From JBAXTZ01 sp041666525 (GTDB lineage: Bacteria > Bacillota > Negativicutes > JBAXTZ01), in assembly GCA_041666525.1 (NCBI GenBank), contig JBAYGT010000012.1:1-64000 (forward strand): a DNA stretch of 64,000 nucleotides. Direction: 5' to 3'. Made by a program: the position numbers and the translations under genes. Shown here piece by piece: positions 15,272 to 24,041 of this stretch. Below the pieces are notes generated by a model, which was not told the DNA's origin, made no database searches, and saw only the letters and a program-made list of their open reading frames with translations. Numbering within the stretch: the first letter of the stretch is position 1; the number at the start of each line of letters is the position of its first letter.

Positions 15272-16204
15272 CTAGACAGCTACCGCTTCAAGCAAAGACA
15301 AAGAACAACTATCGGCATCTAATCGGGCAGCAACGCCAAACGGTAAAGAAATCATTGGCATACAATGCCCCGTCTGAAAATTATAGATTGTTGGTTTATT
15401 GAACGGTTTGATAATTTCTTCGGCGACTTGATGAATAGTCAAGGATGGTTTGTCAAACACCTCGCAGTTGTTAAAGTCGCCCAAAATAATTGCGGCAACA
15501 TTATCAAATTTTCCGGCTAATTTAAGCTGCGACAACATCCGGTCAACACGATAGGGTTCTTCGCCGACATCTTCTAGTACAAATATTTTTCCGGCGGTAT
15601 CAAAATCATATTTTGTCCCAAGAGCTGCTACTAATAGCGATAGATTTCCGCCAATTAACGGTCCTTCAGCCATACCAGAAACCAACGTCTCGACATTTTC
15701 ATGCGCCGGAATCGGCAACACACCGAACGCCTCCGGTCGCATAACCAGTTTTAAAAACAAATCTAATGTAAACTCATCAATGTCCTTAGCAAATTCAGAT
15801 GTCAGCATTGGCCCTTGCACTGACACCATATTACACTCTTTCGCTATGGCCAGATGCAGCAAAGTTACGTCACTGTAGCCAATCAATAACCGCGGCCTGT
15901 TCGTCAGCAGCTGCCAGTCGATTTTATCTGCGATCCGATGCGCGCCGTAGCCACCACGCAAACACATGAACGCATCTATCGTTTCATCAGCAAACATTTT
16001 ATTGACGTCATTGACCCGTTCAATATCAGTGGCAGCCAAATAACCATGCGCATATTTTTCCTGACAATGCTCAGAAAACTTAACGTTAAAGCCAAGCGAA
16101 CGCAGACGGTTCACGCCAGCCTGTAATTCCCACTCTCGTGCCGAGCTCGATGACGGTAAAATTCCAATTGTGTCACCGGATATTAAACGCTTGGGCTTGA
16201 TCAT
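15272..16204 (-). CDS. ldcA: LD-carboxypeptidase (peptidase S66)
   Basis: 310 residues of the S66 family, which removes the terminal D-Ala from murein tetrapeptides during cell-wall recycling. Motifs: GDTIGILPSSSS at the start, CLRGGYGAHRI, the nucleophile Ser in IGYSDVTLLHLA, the Glu in FVLEDVGEEPYRVDRML, and the His in GHCMPMISLPFG. All three triad residues are therefore present. It is the last gene of phoH-ybeY-ldcA. The ATG at 16204 follows the ybeY stop by only six bases and its ribosome site (GGAGTGG) lies inside the end of ybeY. A TTG at 16207 is an alternative start. Cytosolic: no signal peptide. Confidence 0.88.
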   Translation of the reverse strand: MIKPKRLISGDTIGILPSSSSAREWELQAGVNRLRSLGFNVKFSEHCQEKYAHGYLAATDIERVNDVNKMFADETIDAFMCLRGGYGAHRIADKIDWQLLTNRPRLLIGYSDVTLLHLAIAKECNMVSVQGPMLTSEFAKDIDEFTLDLFLKLVMRPEAFGVLPIPAHENVETLVSGMAEGPLIGGNLSLLVAALGTKYDFDTAGKIFVLEDVGEEPYRVDRMLSQLKLAGKFDNVAAIILGDFNNCEVFDKPSLTIHQVAEEIIKPFNKPTIYNFQTGHCMPMISLPFGVAARLDADSCSLSLLEAVAV

Positions 16205-16210
16205 CAAAGT

Positions 16211-16690
16211 TCAGTCCACTCCTTCAACGCGGGATAAGTCTAGTTCTTTCATAATTATCTCTTCCTGGACACGCATCAATTTCTTGTCAGCTTCTGCCAA
16301 ATGATCGAAGCCCAGTAAATGCAAAAAACCATGCACCGCTAAATAACTCAGTTCGCGTGCCACCGAATGATCATACACTCTGGCTTGTTCACGAACTTTG
16401 TCAATAGAGATAATTACATCTCCCAAAACTCTTCCGGCGCAACCGCCAATAATCTTCGGTTCATCTACTTCATCGTATGCAAAGGAAAGAACATCTGTGG
16501 AAATATCTTTGCCGCGATATTCGCGGTTAAGTTCACGAATTTGTTCGTTGTCAGTAATGGTAAGGATCATTTCGCATTCATCTTCAATTTTATGCTGTTT
16601 TGCCGCAACACGCATTGCCTGCACTAATAATTCTTGTTCTGCGATTAAAGTTGCTACTTCGTCATGCTCAAAAACAATTTCAACAATCAC
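16211..16690 (-). CDS. ybeY: endoribonuclease YbeY (rRNA maturation)
   Basis: 159 residues with the zinc motif HGFLHLLGFDH (H-x3-H-x5-H), the defining mark of YbeY, and the upstream LNREYRGKDISTDVLSF block. It acts in 16S rRNA 3'-end maturation and ribosome quality control. The GTG at 16690 is preferred: AGGAGG stands nine bases before it and the protein then has family length. The longer open frame upstream overlaps phoH heavily. It overlaps the end of phoH by 11 bases, the usual coupled arrangement in Firmicutes. Confidence 0.93.
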   Translation of the reverse strand: MIVEIVFEHDEVATLIAEQELLVQAMRVAAKQHKIEDECEMILTITDNEQIRELNREYRGKDISTDVLSFAYDEVDEPKIIGGCAGRVLGDVIISIDKVREQARVYDHSVARELSYLAVHGFLHLLGFDHLAEADKKLMRVQEEIIMKELDLSRVEGVD

Positions 16691-17642
16691 TGTGCTTAGC
16701 CTCCTGCCTTGCATATGCCATAATAATGCGTCCAACCACTTCATGACGCACAACATCTGTTTCGTTCAAATAAACAATACCGATACCGTCGACTCCGTCC
16801 AAGATCTGCGCTACTTGTTCCAACCCTGATAGTTGGCGTACTGGTAAATCAACCTGTGTAACATCGCCGACCGCAATCATTTTTGAACCAAAACCCAAAC
16901 GCGTCAGGAACATTTTCATTTGCTCAGGAGTAGCATTTTGCGCTTCATCCAGAACAATATACGCATCATCCAACGTTCGGCCGCGCATATAAGCTAACGG
17001 CGCAACTTCGATTATTCCGCGAGCTGTGTATTTTTGAAACAGTTCGACACCTAATATATCATTTAGCGCATCATAAAGCGGCCGCAAATATGGATTAACT
17101 TTTTCCTGCATATCCCCAGGAAGAAAGCCGAGTTTTTCACCGGCCTCAACCGCTGGACGAGTCAATATCAATCGCTCAACCTCACGATTTCGCAACGCCA
17201 ATGCCGCCATCGCTACCGCCAAATAGGTTTTACCGGTACCGGCCGGGCCAATTCCGATAGTTATGAAGTTTTTCCTGATTGCGTCAATATATGTTTTTTG
17301 ACCTATAGTTTTCGGTTTTATTTGTCGGCCGCGCGAACTCATGATGATAATGTCATCACACAATTCGGACAGTTTTCCCGACTTATTAGCTTCAAGCATA
17401 CTCAGCCGGTATTCAACATCTCGCTTTTGAATGACATTTCCACTACGATGAATATTTTGCAGCTGTGAAAATAACGCCTTGACAGCTTTCACTTCATCGT
17501 CAAGCCCGGAAATATTTATAACATCGCCACGAGTGGATATATGTGCCGAAAAAGCGCTACGGATCAGCTTGATGTGTTCATCATTTTTTCCTAATACAGC
17601 TACGGCTTCAGCGTTATTGGAAAACATAACTCTAGTCGTCAA
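16680..17642 (-). CDS. phoH: PhoH-like ATPase
   Basis: 320 residues. An N-terminal KH-like domain (about 1-110) is followed by the PhoH P-loop NTPase with Walker A GPAGTGKTYLAVA, Walker B IVLDEAQNATPEQMKMFLTRLG, and GDVTQVDLP. It is an RNA-linked ATPase of uncertain role, nearly always encoded beside ybeY as here. The start is a TTG at 17642, supported by AAGGAG five bases upstream; the next in-frame ATG would lie 20 bases from that site. A promoter with a 17-base spacer is seen just upstream at 17674-17702. First gene of phoH-ybeY-ldcA. Confidence 0.93.
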   Translation of the reverse strand: MTTRVMFSNNAEAVAVLGKNDEHIKLIRSAFSAHISTRGDVINISGLDDEVKAVKALFSQLQNIHRSGNVIQKRDVEYRLSMLEANKSGKLSELCDDIIIMSSRGRQIKPKTIGQKTYIDAIRKNFITIGIGPAGTGKTYLAVAMAALALRNREVERLILTRPAVEAGEKLGFLPGDMQEKVNPYLRPLYDALNDILGVELFQKYTARGIIEVAPLAYMRGRTLDDAYIVLDEAQNATPEQMKMFLTRLGFGSKMIAVGDVTQVDLPVRQLSGLEQVAQILDGVDGIGIVYLNETDVVRHEVVGRIIMAYARQEAKHSDC

Positions 17643-17673
17643 ATGTGCTCCTTTATGTCAAGTGCTTGCACAT

Positions 17674-17702
17674 ATTTTAACAGGCTGAATATCGATATGC
17701 AA
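17674..17702 (-). promoter_or_regulatory. promoter of phoH-ybeY-ldcA
   Basis: -35 TTGCAT (17697-17702) and extended -10 TGTTAAAAT (-10 hexamer 17674-17679), spacer 17. The -35 abuts the T run of the terminator of the preceding rpsU-yqeY unit. Confidence 0.5.
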
Positions 17703-17730
17703 AAAAAATAATCCGGTTACCCGGATTATT
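17701..17730 (-). terminator. terminator of rpsU-yqeY
   Basis: AATAATCCGG (17707-17716) pairs perfectly with CCGGATTATT (17721-17730) around a four-base loop, then T8 on the minus strand. The stem includes the last bases of yqeY. Confidence 0.85.
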
Positions 17731-18175
17731 GTAGGCTTTGTCGAACAATTTGATTTACAATTTTGCCGTCTGCACGACCCTTTATCAGTGGCTTAATCAA
17801 TGTCATTACTTTTCCAAGTTCTTTTAGTGACTGCGCCCCTGAACGCTGAATACAATCTTTAACTATATCAATTATTTCTGTCTCGCTAAGTTGTTCCGGC
17901 AAATAGGTCTGCAAGATCGCGACTTCGCTTTCATATTCTTTAATCAAATCATCTCGTTTGGCAACACGAAAATCTTCGACTGCATCTCGGCGCATTTTAA
18001 CTTCTTTGACCAAAACCGCAATTATTTCTTCGTCATCTAATTCGCGTTTTTTATCAATTTCAATGTTTCTGATATTCGAAATAGCCGCACGAATTACTAA
18101 TAAACGCAGTTTCCCAGCTTCGCGCTCTTTCATCGCCGATTTCATATCGTCAAACAATTTTGTTCGAAGATTCAT
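17726..18175 (-). CDS. yqeY: GatB/YqeY domain protein
   Basis: 149 residues, standard for YqeY: a helical domain (NLRTKLFDDMKSAMKER, then LRLLVIRAAISNI) and a C-terminal part resembling the tRNA-binding tail of GatB (LGKVMTLIKPLIKGRADGKIVNQIV). The function is not firmly known; a link to tRNA or aminoacyl-tRNA amidation is inferred from the GatB likeness. It follows rpsU by 11 bases in one transcript, a pairing common in Firmicutes, and its stop codon lies in the terminator stem. Confidence 0.92.
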   Translation of the reverse strand: MNLRTKLFDDMKSAMKEREAGKLRLLVIRAAISNIRNIEIDKKRELDDEEIIAVLVKEVKMRRDAVEDFRVAKRDDLIKEYESEVAILQTYLPEQLSETEIIDIVKDCIQRSGAQSLKELGKVMTLIKPLIKGRADGKIVNQIVRQSLQ

Positions 18176-18186
18176 ACTTTCAACCC

Positions 18187-18363
18187 TTATTTCGTTTTAC
18201 GCTTACGCGCAGCTTCTGATTTTTTCTTGCGTTTTACGCTAGGTTTATCATATTGCTCACGCTTACGGCACTCGGAAAGAACTCCGTCTTTTTGACAAGC
18301 TCGTTTAAATTTCTTCAACGCGCTGTCAAGACTTTCGCCTTTTACCAATCTTACTTCTGCCAC
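18187..18363 (-). CDS. rpsU: 30S ribosomal protein bS21
   Basis: 58 residues, very basic: AEVRLVKGESLDSALKKFKR followed by a C-terminal Lys/Arg-rich tail (KRKKKSEAARKRKTK). bS21 sits at the platform of the 30S subunit and helps start translation. The GTG at 18363 gives the normal family N-terminus and has GAGGGG eight bases upstream; the ATG two codons earlier is too close to that site. First gene of rpsU-yqeY with a strong promoter whose -35 lies within the end of hutI. Confidence 0.95.
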   Translation of the reverse strand: MAEVRLVKGESLDSALKKFKRACQKDGVLSECRKREQYDKPSVKRKKKSEAARKRKTK

Positions 18364-18428
18364 CAACATCACCCCTCTCCGATACAAGCTCTGAGAGCAT
18401 GCTACTTACTATAGCATAACTGCTAAGT

Positions 18429-18457
18429 ATTATAGTTTCCAATCATAAATAAGTCAA
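18429..18457 (-). promoter_or_regulatory. strong promoter of rpsU-yqeY
   Basis: -35 TTGACT (18452-18457) and -10 TATAAT (18429-18434), spacer 17, near consensus. It overlaps the last bases of hutI, so hut readthrough could also reach rpsU; no terminator separates them. Confidence 0.7.
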
Positions 18458-19695
18458 GCATTTCGATTGACAATTTGCCCTTTTTTTATTACATATTTAA
18501 CAATATTTTCAGCAATACGATAACTAAGAAACTTATGCGATGAATATTTCAGTACTAGCAAGTCGGCTTGTTTGCCTAACTCAATACTTCCAATTCGATG
18601 TTCACGGTTGATTGCCTTAGCACCGTTTATCGTAAGCGCCGTAATGATTTCGGCATTAGTCATTTGCATATTAAGCGCAGCAAGCGCGATAACTAACGGT
18701 ATTGACGCCGTACAGCAGCTACCCGGATTGAAATCGCTTGCCAACGCCACGCAGGCCCCATGATCAATCATGTAACGAGCCCGCGCATAATGCTCGCGCA
18801 ATGAAAACGCCGTTGCCGGCAACAAAGTACATACCACTTTACTATCTGTCATTGCAGTTATTCCGGCGTCAGATGCATTCAAAAGATGATCAGCCGAAAC
18901 AGCACCTAATTCAGCAGCAAGTTCGGCTCCGCCTAATTGGACAATTTCATCTGCATGAAGTTTGCTTTTTAGTCCTAGTCGTTGAGCAGCTGTTAAAATT
19001 TTTCTCGACTGATCAATTGAAAATACATTTTTTTCACAAAATACATCGCAAAATTCAGCAAAATTAGCAGCTTTAGGCAAGACATCATTAATAATAATAT
19101 CAATATAGCTTTCCGGGTCAGCCTTGAATTCCACCGGGATTGAGTGTGCGCCCATATAAGTTATTGCAATCTCCAGCGGTTGACTGTCATTTAACTCGCG
19201 CATGACTGCCAATTGCCGTAGTTCAGTATCAATATCTAAACCATAACCACTTTTACCTTCAACAGTAGTTATTCCATAATTAAACATTTCAGCAAGCCGT
19301 ATTCTGCCGGTTTTCACAAGTTCCGCGACCGTAGCCGAGCGAGTTGCACACACCGAATTGGCAATTCCACCGCCGCGCTCCATAATCGACATATAGCTTT
19401 CGCCATTTAGTCGCCACTCAAATTCGTCTTCGCGATAGCCACCAAAGATAAAATGGGTATGCGAATCCACAAATCCCGGCAACACGCACTTACCATCAGC
19501 ATTAATTATTTCATCGCACAGATTCGCTTGATGACTTAGCTCCGATATAGTACCAACGCTTTGAATAATATCGTCTTCAATTATCACAATGGCATTATGA
19601 ATAATACCAATATTATTCATTGCCTTACCGAATTTTGCGCCATCAGCACAAGTTACCAGTTCGCCAATATTAATTATAGCGGTTCTTTTTGCCAT
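18454..19695 (-). CDS. hutI: imidazolonepropionase
   Basis: 413-residue amidohydrolase that opens 4-imidazolone-5-propanoate to N-formimino-L-glutamate, the third step of histidine breakdown. Metal ligands are visible in GFVDSHTHFIFGG, YMGAHSIP, LHADEIVQLGG and ASDFNPGS. The length is typical. Its ATG shares one base with the ftcD stop (TAATG), so the two are translationally coupled. Last gene of hutU-ftcD-hutI. No terminator is seen before rpsU, whose promoter overlaps the end of this gene. Confidence 0.95.
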   Translation of the reverse strand: MAKRTAIINIGELVTCADGAKFGKAMNNIGIIHNAIVIIEDDIIQSVGTISELSHQANLCDEIINADGKCVLPGFVDSHTHFIFGGYREDEFEWRLNGESYMSIMERGGGIANSVCATRSATVAELVKTGRIRLAEMFNYGITTVEGKSGYGLDIDTELRQLAVMRELNDSQPLEIAITYMGAHSIPVEFKADPESYIDIIINDVLPKAANFAEFCDVFCEKNVFSIDQSRKILTAAQRLGLKSKLHADEIVQLGGAELAAELGAVSADHLLNASDAGITAMTDSKVVCTLLPATAFSLREHYARARYMIDHGACVALASDFNPGSCCTASIPLVIALAALNMQMTNAEIITALTINGAKAINREHRIGSIELGKQADLLVLKYSSHKFLSYRIAENIVKYVIKKGQIVNRNA

Positions 19696-20594
19696 TATTC
19701 CATTAACCTTGTTTCAAGAACCTGATCGATTGAGAAATTTTCCAAACCAAGATAGTATTCTGCGGAATCAACAAGTGCTTTTAACGGCACCAAGCCGACG
19801 ATTTCACTGCCGACAACTTCCACGCCATAACGGCGGGCTTCCATTTTTACCATTTCAAAGGCTCGGTAAATAGATGTTTTGGAATAATCAGTGAGATTCA
19901 TGGACACCTGCACAATACCGCGATCTTGTAAATCGATTCCCAATGCTTTGACGAAACGCAGACCACCACCAATATTCCGTACAACTTTTGCAATTTTGTC
20001 GGCTACTTCTAACTTGCTTGTACCCAGATTTACATTATAAGCGACCAATGGCTGCCGGGCACCGACCACAGTTGCGCCGGCCGTCGGATGCGGACAGCTC
20101 TTACCAAAATCCGGTTGCCATTCCGGCAATTGCATTTTAGCAACCAATCCTTCAAATTCGCCTTTACGAATAGTTGCGAGATTTTCTCTGGCTGGTAATG
20201 CCGCAGCTTTCTCATATAGATAGACCGGCAAAGAAAAACTTTTCCATAGTTCAGCAGCTACAGATTTGGCTAATTCAACCGCCTCTTCCATAGATACGTT
20301 GCTTATCGGTATAAATGGCACGACATCAACAGCACCCATACGCGGATGTTCGCCATGATGTTCATTTAAATTTATTTTTTCAATCGCCACAGAGATTGCT
20401 GCTAAAATAGCCAGTTTTACGGCTTGTGGTTCGCCAACTACTGTAACTACAGTTCGATTATGATTAGCATCACTGGAGTAATCCAGCAGTTTCACACCTT
20501 CAGTTTCACGAAACGGCTGTACGATAGCCTCAACCACCTCGCGGTTGCGGCCTTCGCTGAAATTTGGTACACACTCGATTATTTTTTTTAACAC
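19695..20594 (-). CDS. ftcD: glutamate formimidoyltransferase
   Basis: 299 residues: the two formiminotransferase sub-domains only (IECVPNFSEGRNREVVEAI; GEHPRMGAVDVVPFIP with the key His; the second half from about 180). It moves the formimino group from N-formiminoglutamate to tetrahydrofolate, releasing glutamate. The cyclodeaminase domain found in the animal FtcD fusion is absent and no fchA gene is nearby, so the next step must be encoded elsewhere. Start GTG at 20594 with GGGGTAGG about six bases before it. Middle gene of the hut operon. This is the transfer route of histidine catabolism rather than formiminoglutamase. Confidence 0.93.
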   Translation of the reverse strand: MLKKIIECVPNFSEGRNREVVEAIVQPFRETEGVKLLDYSSDANHNRTVVTVVGEPQAVKLAILAAISVAIEKINLNEHHGEHPRMGAVDVVPFIPISNVSMEEAVELAKSVAAELWKSFSLPVYLYEKAAALPARENLATIRKGEFEGLVAKMQLPEWQPDFGKSCPHPTAGATVVGARQPLVAYNVNLGTSKLEVADKIAKVVRNIGGGLRFVKALGIDLQDRGIVQVSMNLTDYSKTSIYRAFEMVKMEARRYGVEVVGSEIVGLVPLKALVDSAEYYLGLENFSIDQVLETRLME

Positions 20595-20646
20595 AACAAC
20601 CTACCCCTAAATAAAATTAATATTTAATAATTATAGAAAACAGCTC

Positions 20647-22299
20647 TTATTTCATCATCGGTATTTTTACGCCACAACGTTTAGCACAGGCAACCGCCTC
20701 GTCATAACCGGCATCCACGTGACGAATTACCCCCATGCCCGGATCAGAAAGATATAACCGCGCTGCGCGGGCAGCAGCCGCATCCGAGCCATCTAGCACC
20801 ATTACTTGCCCGGTATGTAGTGAATAACCGATGCCGACGCCGCCACCATCGTGTACTGAAACCCAGGTTGCGCCGTTGACAGCATTGATCAGAGCATTTA
20901 ATATCGGCCAGTCGGCAACCGCGTCGCTACCGTCTTTCATACTTTCAGTTTCGCGATTTGGCGACGCCACTGAACCACAATCGAGGTGATCACGTCCGAC
21001 CACAAGCGGAGCACTAACTTCACCATTTTTCACTAAATCATTAAAAACTTTTGCCAATTTATCGCGCTCGCCGTAGCCCAACCAACAAATCCGTGCCGGT
21101 AGCCCTTGAAATTCGATGCGCTCTTGAGCAAGTTTAATCCAACGTGCCAATGCCTTTTTTTCAGGAAAGGTTTCGAGAACCGCACGATCAGTACGGTAAA
21201 TATCTTCCTTATTACCAGATAGCGCCACCCAGCGAAACGGACCTTGTCCCTCGCAGAACAATGGCCGAATATAAGCCGGCACAAATCCTGGAAAATCAAA
21301 CGCGTTGGTTACCCCGGCTTTTAACGCTTGCCCACGCAAGTTGTTGCCATAATCAAAAGTTTCAGCACCGCGATTTTGTAACTCCAGCATCGCGCGTACA
21401 TGCTCCCCCATAGTGCGCAAACTCTCAGTGATATATTTTTCTGGCTGTTCAACACGTAATTTTAACGCAGCAATGTAACTCATGTTATTCGGAACATAGC
21501 CGTTTAACTCATCGTGTGCCGAAGTCTGATCTGTAAGAATTTCCGGCGTAATATTGCGTTCAATCAACCGATTCAACAAATCTACCGCGTTACATAATAC
21601 GGCAATTGATATTGCCCGGCCTTCGTTTTTAGCAACAAGCGCTTTATCTATTGCTTCATCGATATCACGCACTAAAACATCACAATACTTGGTGTCCAGT
21701 CGTTTTTGTATCCTGGTTTCGTCAATGTCAGCACACAACGCAACACCTTCATTCATTGTGATTGCCAATGGCTGAGCACCGCCCATACCACCCAGTCCCG
21801 CAGTAACTGTCAAAGTTCCGCGTAAGCTTCCTTGATATTTGCGTTCGGCTATACTGGCCAATGTTTCATAGGTCCCTTGAACAATTCCCTGCGAACCGAT
21901 ATAAATCCAGCTACCAGCAGTCATCTGTCCATACATCATTAATCCAAGTTTATCCAGTTCACGAAATTTTTCCCAATTATCCCAATGGCCGACAATATTG
22001 GAGTTGGCAATCAGTACCCTCGGGGCATCCTTATGGGATTTAAAAACTCCGACTGGTTTTCCGGACTGAATCATTAAGGTTTCATCATCTTCCAAGTTTT
22101 TCAAACTAGCAATAATTGCATCGTAGCATTCCCAATTACGGGCAGCCTTGCCTATGCCGCCGTACACAATCAAATCTTCAGGTTTTTCCGCAACATCCGG
22201 ATCTAAATTGTTCATCAACATCCGCATCGCTGCTTCTTGTTGCCAGCCCTTACAACTGATATTTGCGCCGCGGGGTGCGCGAATTTCTCTTTTAGCCAT
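20647..22299 (-). CDS. hutU: urocanate hydratase (urocanase)
   Basis: 550 residues, typical size. It adds water across urocanate with a tightly bound NAD+ to make imidazolonepropionate. Family blocks are clear: APRGANISCKGWQQEAAMRM, GGIGKAARNWECYDAI, the NAD site TVTAGLGGMGGAQPLA, ICWLGYGERDKLA with the catalytic-region Cys, and WVSVHDGGGVGIGYS. GGAGGG precedes the ATG by four bases. First gene of hutU-ftcD-hutI. Histidine ammonia-lyase (hutH), which makes urocanate, is not in the window. Confidence 0.96.
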   Translation of the reverse strand: MAKREIRAPRGANISCKGWQQEAAMRMLMNNLDPDVAEKPEDLIVYGGIGKAARNWECYDAIIASLKNLEDDETLMIQSGKPVGVFKSHKDAPRVLIANSNIVGHWDNWEKFRELDKLGLMMYGQMTAGSWIYIGSQGIVQGTYETLASIAERKYQGSLRGTLTVTAGLGGMGGAQPLAITMNEGVALCADIDETRIQKRLDTKYCDVLVRDIDEAIDKALVAKNEGRAISIAVLCNAVDLLNRLIERNITPEILTDQTSAHDELNGYVPNNMSYIAALKLRVEQPEKYITESLRTMGEHVRAMLELQNRGAETFDYGNNLRGQALKAGVTNAFDFPGFVPAYIRPLFCEGQGPFRWVALSGNKEDIYRTDRAVLETFPEKKALARWIKLAQERIEFQGLPARICWLGYGERDKLAKVFNDLVKNGEVSAPLVVGRDHLDCGSVASPNRETESMKDGSDAVADWPILNALINAVNGATWVSVHDGGGVGIGYSLHTGQVMVLDGSDAAAARAARLYLSDPGMGVIRHVDAGYDEAVACAKRCGVKIPMMK

Positions 22300-22357
22300 G
22301 TTCCCTCCAACAAAACGATAAACTATTATTCGACAACATTTTCTTAATTTCCTGCAT

Positions 22358-22381
22358 AAAAAAACCGGCTCCCGCCGGTTT
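22358..22381 (-). terminator. terminator of the 3D-domain gene
   Basis: AAACCGGC (22362-22369) pairs with GCCGGTTT (22374-22381), loop four bases, then a run of T on the minus strand. The stem contains part of the stop codon of the gene it ends. Confidence 0.85.
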
Positions 22382-23009
22382 ACTCTAAAATAAATACTGT
22401 TAACTGCTTGCGGCCAAAATTTAGCGCGGCAGATCTTGATTCAAAAGCTAAGTCGAGTTTCGCTCCCTTAATTGCGCTACCAATATCATCGGCAACAGCA
22501 ATGCCATAACCCGGTACGTACAGCCTCGTGCCAAGAGGGATAACTTTAGGATCAACTGCGCACAGCCCTTTTTTTATCCGGGTGCCACGATAGGTATACA
22601 AACCACAACCAGGATCCTCCGTGGAATAAGCCGAAACATTCATTTCCATGGTACGCATACCGCGGCTAACCAATGCAGCACTTTTTCGCAAGCTTTCCAT
22701 CACCAACGGTGTCGCAATTCCGGATTGCTGTTCGCCTAGTGATTTTTGCACAACAACAACCGCTTGACGCGTTTCATTGCCAAATATACCGTCAATATCA
22801 CCGGTATAATTTCCCGTCAACGCTAAATATTTTTGCAACATAAGCACCGCATCACCGCGCATGCCTTGTTCCAAGTGCCGTTCTTGAGAAACACTGTCAG
22901 GGGCACCGATTGAATCGCTGGCACCAGTAACACTAATCGTCGTCGCGGCTAAACCAACGCTTGCATATAACAACAATAACGCCATAGTAATAAAAAAACT
23001 TCGAACCAT
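22380..23009 (-). CDS. peptidoglycan-binding protein with 3D (YabE/RpfB-type) lytic domain
   Basis: 209 residues: a signal peptide (FFITMALLLLYASVGLAAT), a PG_binding_1 domain at about 45-105 (GMRGDAVLMLQKYLALTG; DGIFGNETRQAV), and a C-terminal 3D domain at about 123-209. The 3D domain (MNVSAYSTEDPG, CAVDPKVIPLGTRLYVPGYG, AVADDIGSAIKG, KLDLAF) carries the three Asp residues of the MltA-like double-psi barrel, suggesting lytic transglycosylase activity on the cell wall. AGGAGG lies five bases before the ATG at 23009. It follows the GNAT gene by 12 bases and is probably co-transcribed. Exported to the periplasm. Confidence 0.88.
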   Translation of the reverse strand: MVRSFFITMALLLLYASVGLAATTISVTGASDSIGAPDSVSQERHLEQGMRGDAVLMLQKYLALTGNYTGDIDGIFGNETRQAVVVVQKSLGEQQSGIATPLVMESLRKSAALVSRGMRTMEMNVSAYSTEDPGCGLYTYRGTRIKKGLCAVDPKVIPLGTRLYVPGYGIAVADDIGSAIKGAKLDLAFESRSAALNFGRKQLTVFILE

Positions 23010-23021
23010 CAAAGCCTCCTG

Positions 23022-23855
23022 TTAATCCTCACCCATCTTTAAGGTGATAATATAATAGTCATCATACTTTTCGAAACCAAGTGCACGATAAGCGCTGGCA
23101 ACCGGCGCACTGTCGTTTTTCAACATAAACGTCGGCGTACGATCCATAGCAATTACCCGGCGGCATAATTCCGCACAAATCGCTTTGCCATAACCAAGAC
23201 CACGTACAGTCGGCTCCGTATAGATACTGCCGATTTGTCCAACGCAATCAGTTACAGCATGAATACACCCTTGCGCCACGATAACGCCATTCTTTCTCAT
23301 AAACACAACCGCTTCTTCATCGGAGCTTTCACGAATCATCCGCAATGCTTCTTCTTTAGATTTTGTTTGATTAAAACCGCGACTATAGGCTTCAACGATG
23401 AATTCCGAAGCGACATTCTCATCCATTTCAGTGGCATCAATAAACTCAGCATCGTCAATATAAAAATCAACGAATTCGTTATTGATATAATACCCGCCTT
23501 CAATCACATCTTCAAAATCTTTTTCCAGCTCCAACTTTTCCAACAAGGGCTCAATAATTCGAGCTGTACCAAGCAGATAACGAAACTGACGTTGCTTCAT
23601 CATCCAAATAAATACATCCATGCTTTCTTCCGTTTCATAATGCGGAACGCAGCTACCCAAATTGTAAAAAGCAATTACGCCAGTTAAATGGCCGTACTCA
23701 AAATTACCAATGTAATCACCACTACGACCTATATCAAAGCGATTTTCAACGCCAAACGCCTGAATATTGCTATAGAAGAAAGTGGTTTCCATTTTGTGAC
23801 GGCTAATATATTCGAGAATTATATCCCAATCAGATTCATTCAACAATCTCAGCAT
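23022..23855 (-). CDS. GNAT-family N-acetyltransferase
   Basis: 277 residues in two halves. The N-terminal half (about 1-130) is diverged and looks like a non-catalytic GNAT-type repeat. The C-terminal half holds the acetyl-CoA site (IGSIYTEPTVRGLGYGKAICAELCRRV) and the usual close (SAYRALGFEKYDDYYI). The acceptor is unknown. The ATG at 23855 has GAGG seven bases upstream; the frame stays open further but runs into the tRNA-Gly, so longer versions are spurious. It shares a transcript direction and short gap with the 3D-domain gene. Two-domain GNATs of this kind are common in Firmicutes and poorly characterised. Confidence 0.82.
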   Translation of the reverse strand: MLRLLNESDWDIILEYISRHKMETTFFYSNIQAFGVENRFDIGRSGDYIGNFEYGHLTGVIAFYNLGSCVPHYETEESMDVFIWMMKQRQFRYLLGTARIIEPLLEKLELEKDFEDVIEGGYYINNEFVDFYIDDAEFIDATEMDENVASEFIVEAYSRGFNQTKSKEEALRMIRESSDEEAVVFMRKNGVIVAQGCIHAVTDCVGQIGSIYTEPTVRGLGYGKAICAELCRRVIAMDRTPTFMLKNDSAPVASAYRALGFEKYDDYYIITLKMGED

Positions 23856-23917
23856 AGCGCAACCTCGCTTTCGTCTTTCCAGTAATTTTACACACTTTTG
23901 CAAATTTTCGCAACAAA

Positions 23918-23943
23918 TTAAAAAACCCCGACGAATCGGGGTT
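23918..23943 (-). terminator. terminator of tRNA-Gly
   Basis: Perfect stem AACCCCGA/TCGGGGTT (23924-23931 with 23936-23943), tetraloop, then T run on the minus strand. Ten bases past the tRNA 3' end. Confidence 0.88.
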
Positions 23944-23953
23944 CGATTACTGC

Positions 23954-24028
23954 TGGAGCGGAAGACGAGATTCGAACTCGCGACCCTCGCCTTGGCAAGG
24001 CGATGCTCTACCACTGAGCTACTTCCGC
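23954..24028 (-). tRNA. tRNA-Gly (anticodon GCC)
   Basis: 75 bases with encoded CCA. Acceptor GCGGAAG/CTTCCGC, D arm AGCTCAGTGGTAGAGC, anticodon stem TCGCC/GGCGA enclosing TTGCCAA, giving GCC, and T arm GAGTTCGAATCTC. A strong terminator follows. It lies 13 bases after the GS-like gene on the same strand and may be co-transcribed with it. Confidence 0.97.
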
Positions 24029-24041
24029 AAGCACTGGTATT

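Noticed and set aside
23856..24014. N-terminal extension of the GNAT protein
   Set aside because: The extra 53 codons read into the tRNA-Gly and its terminator; the ATG at 23855 has a proper ribosome site.
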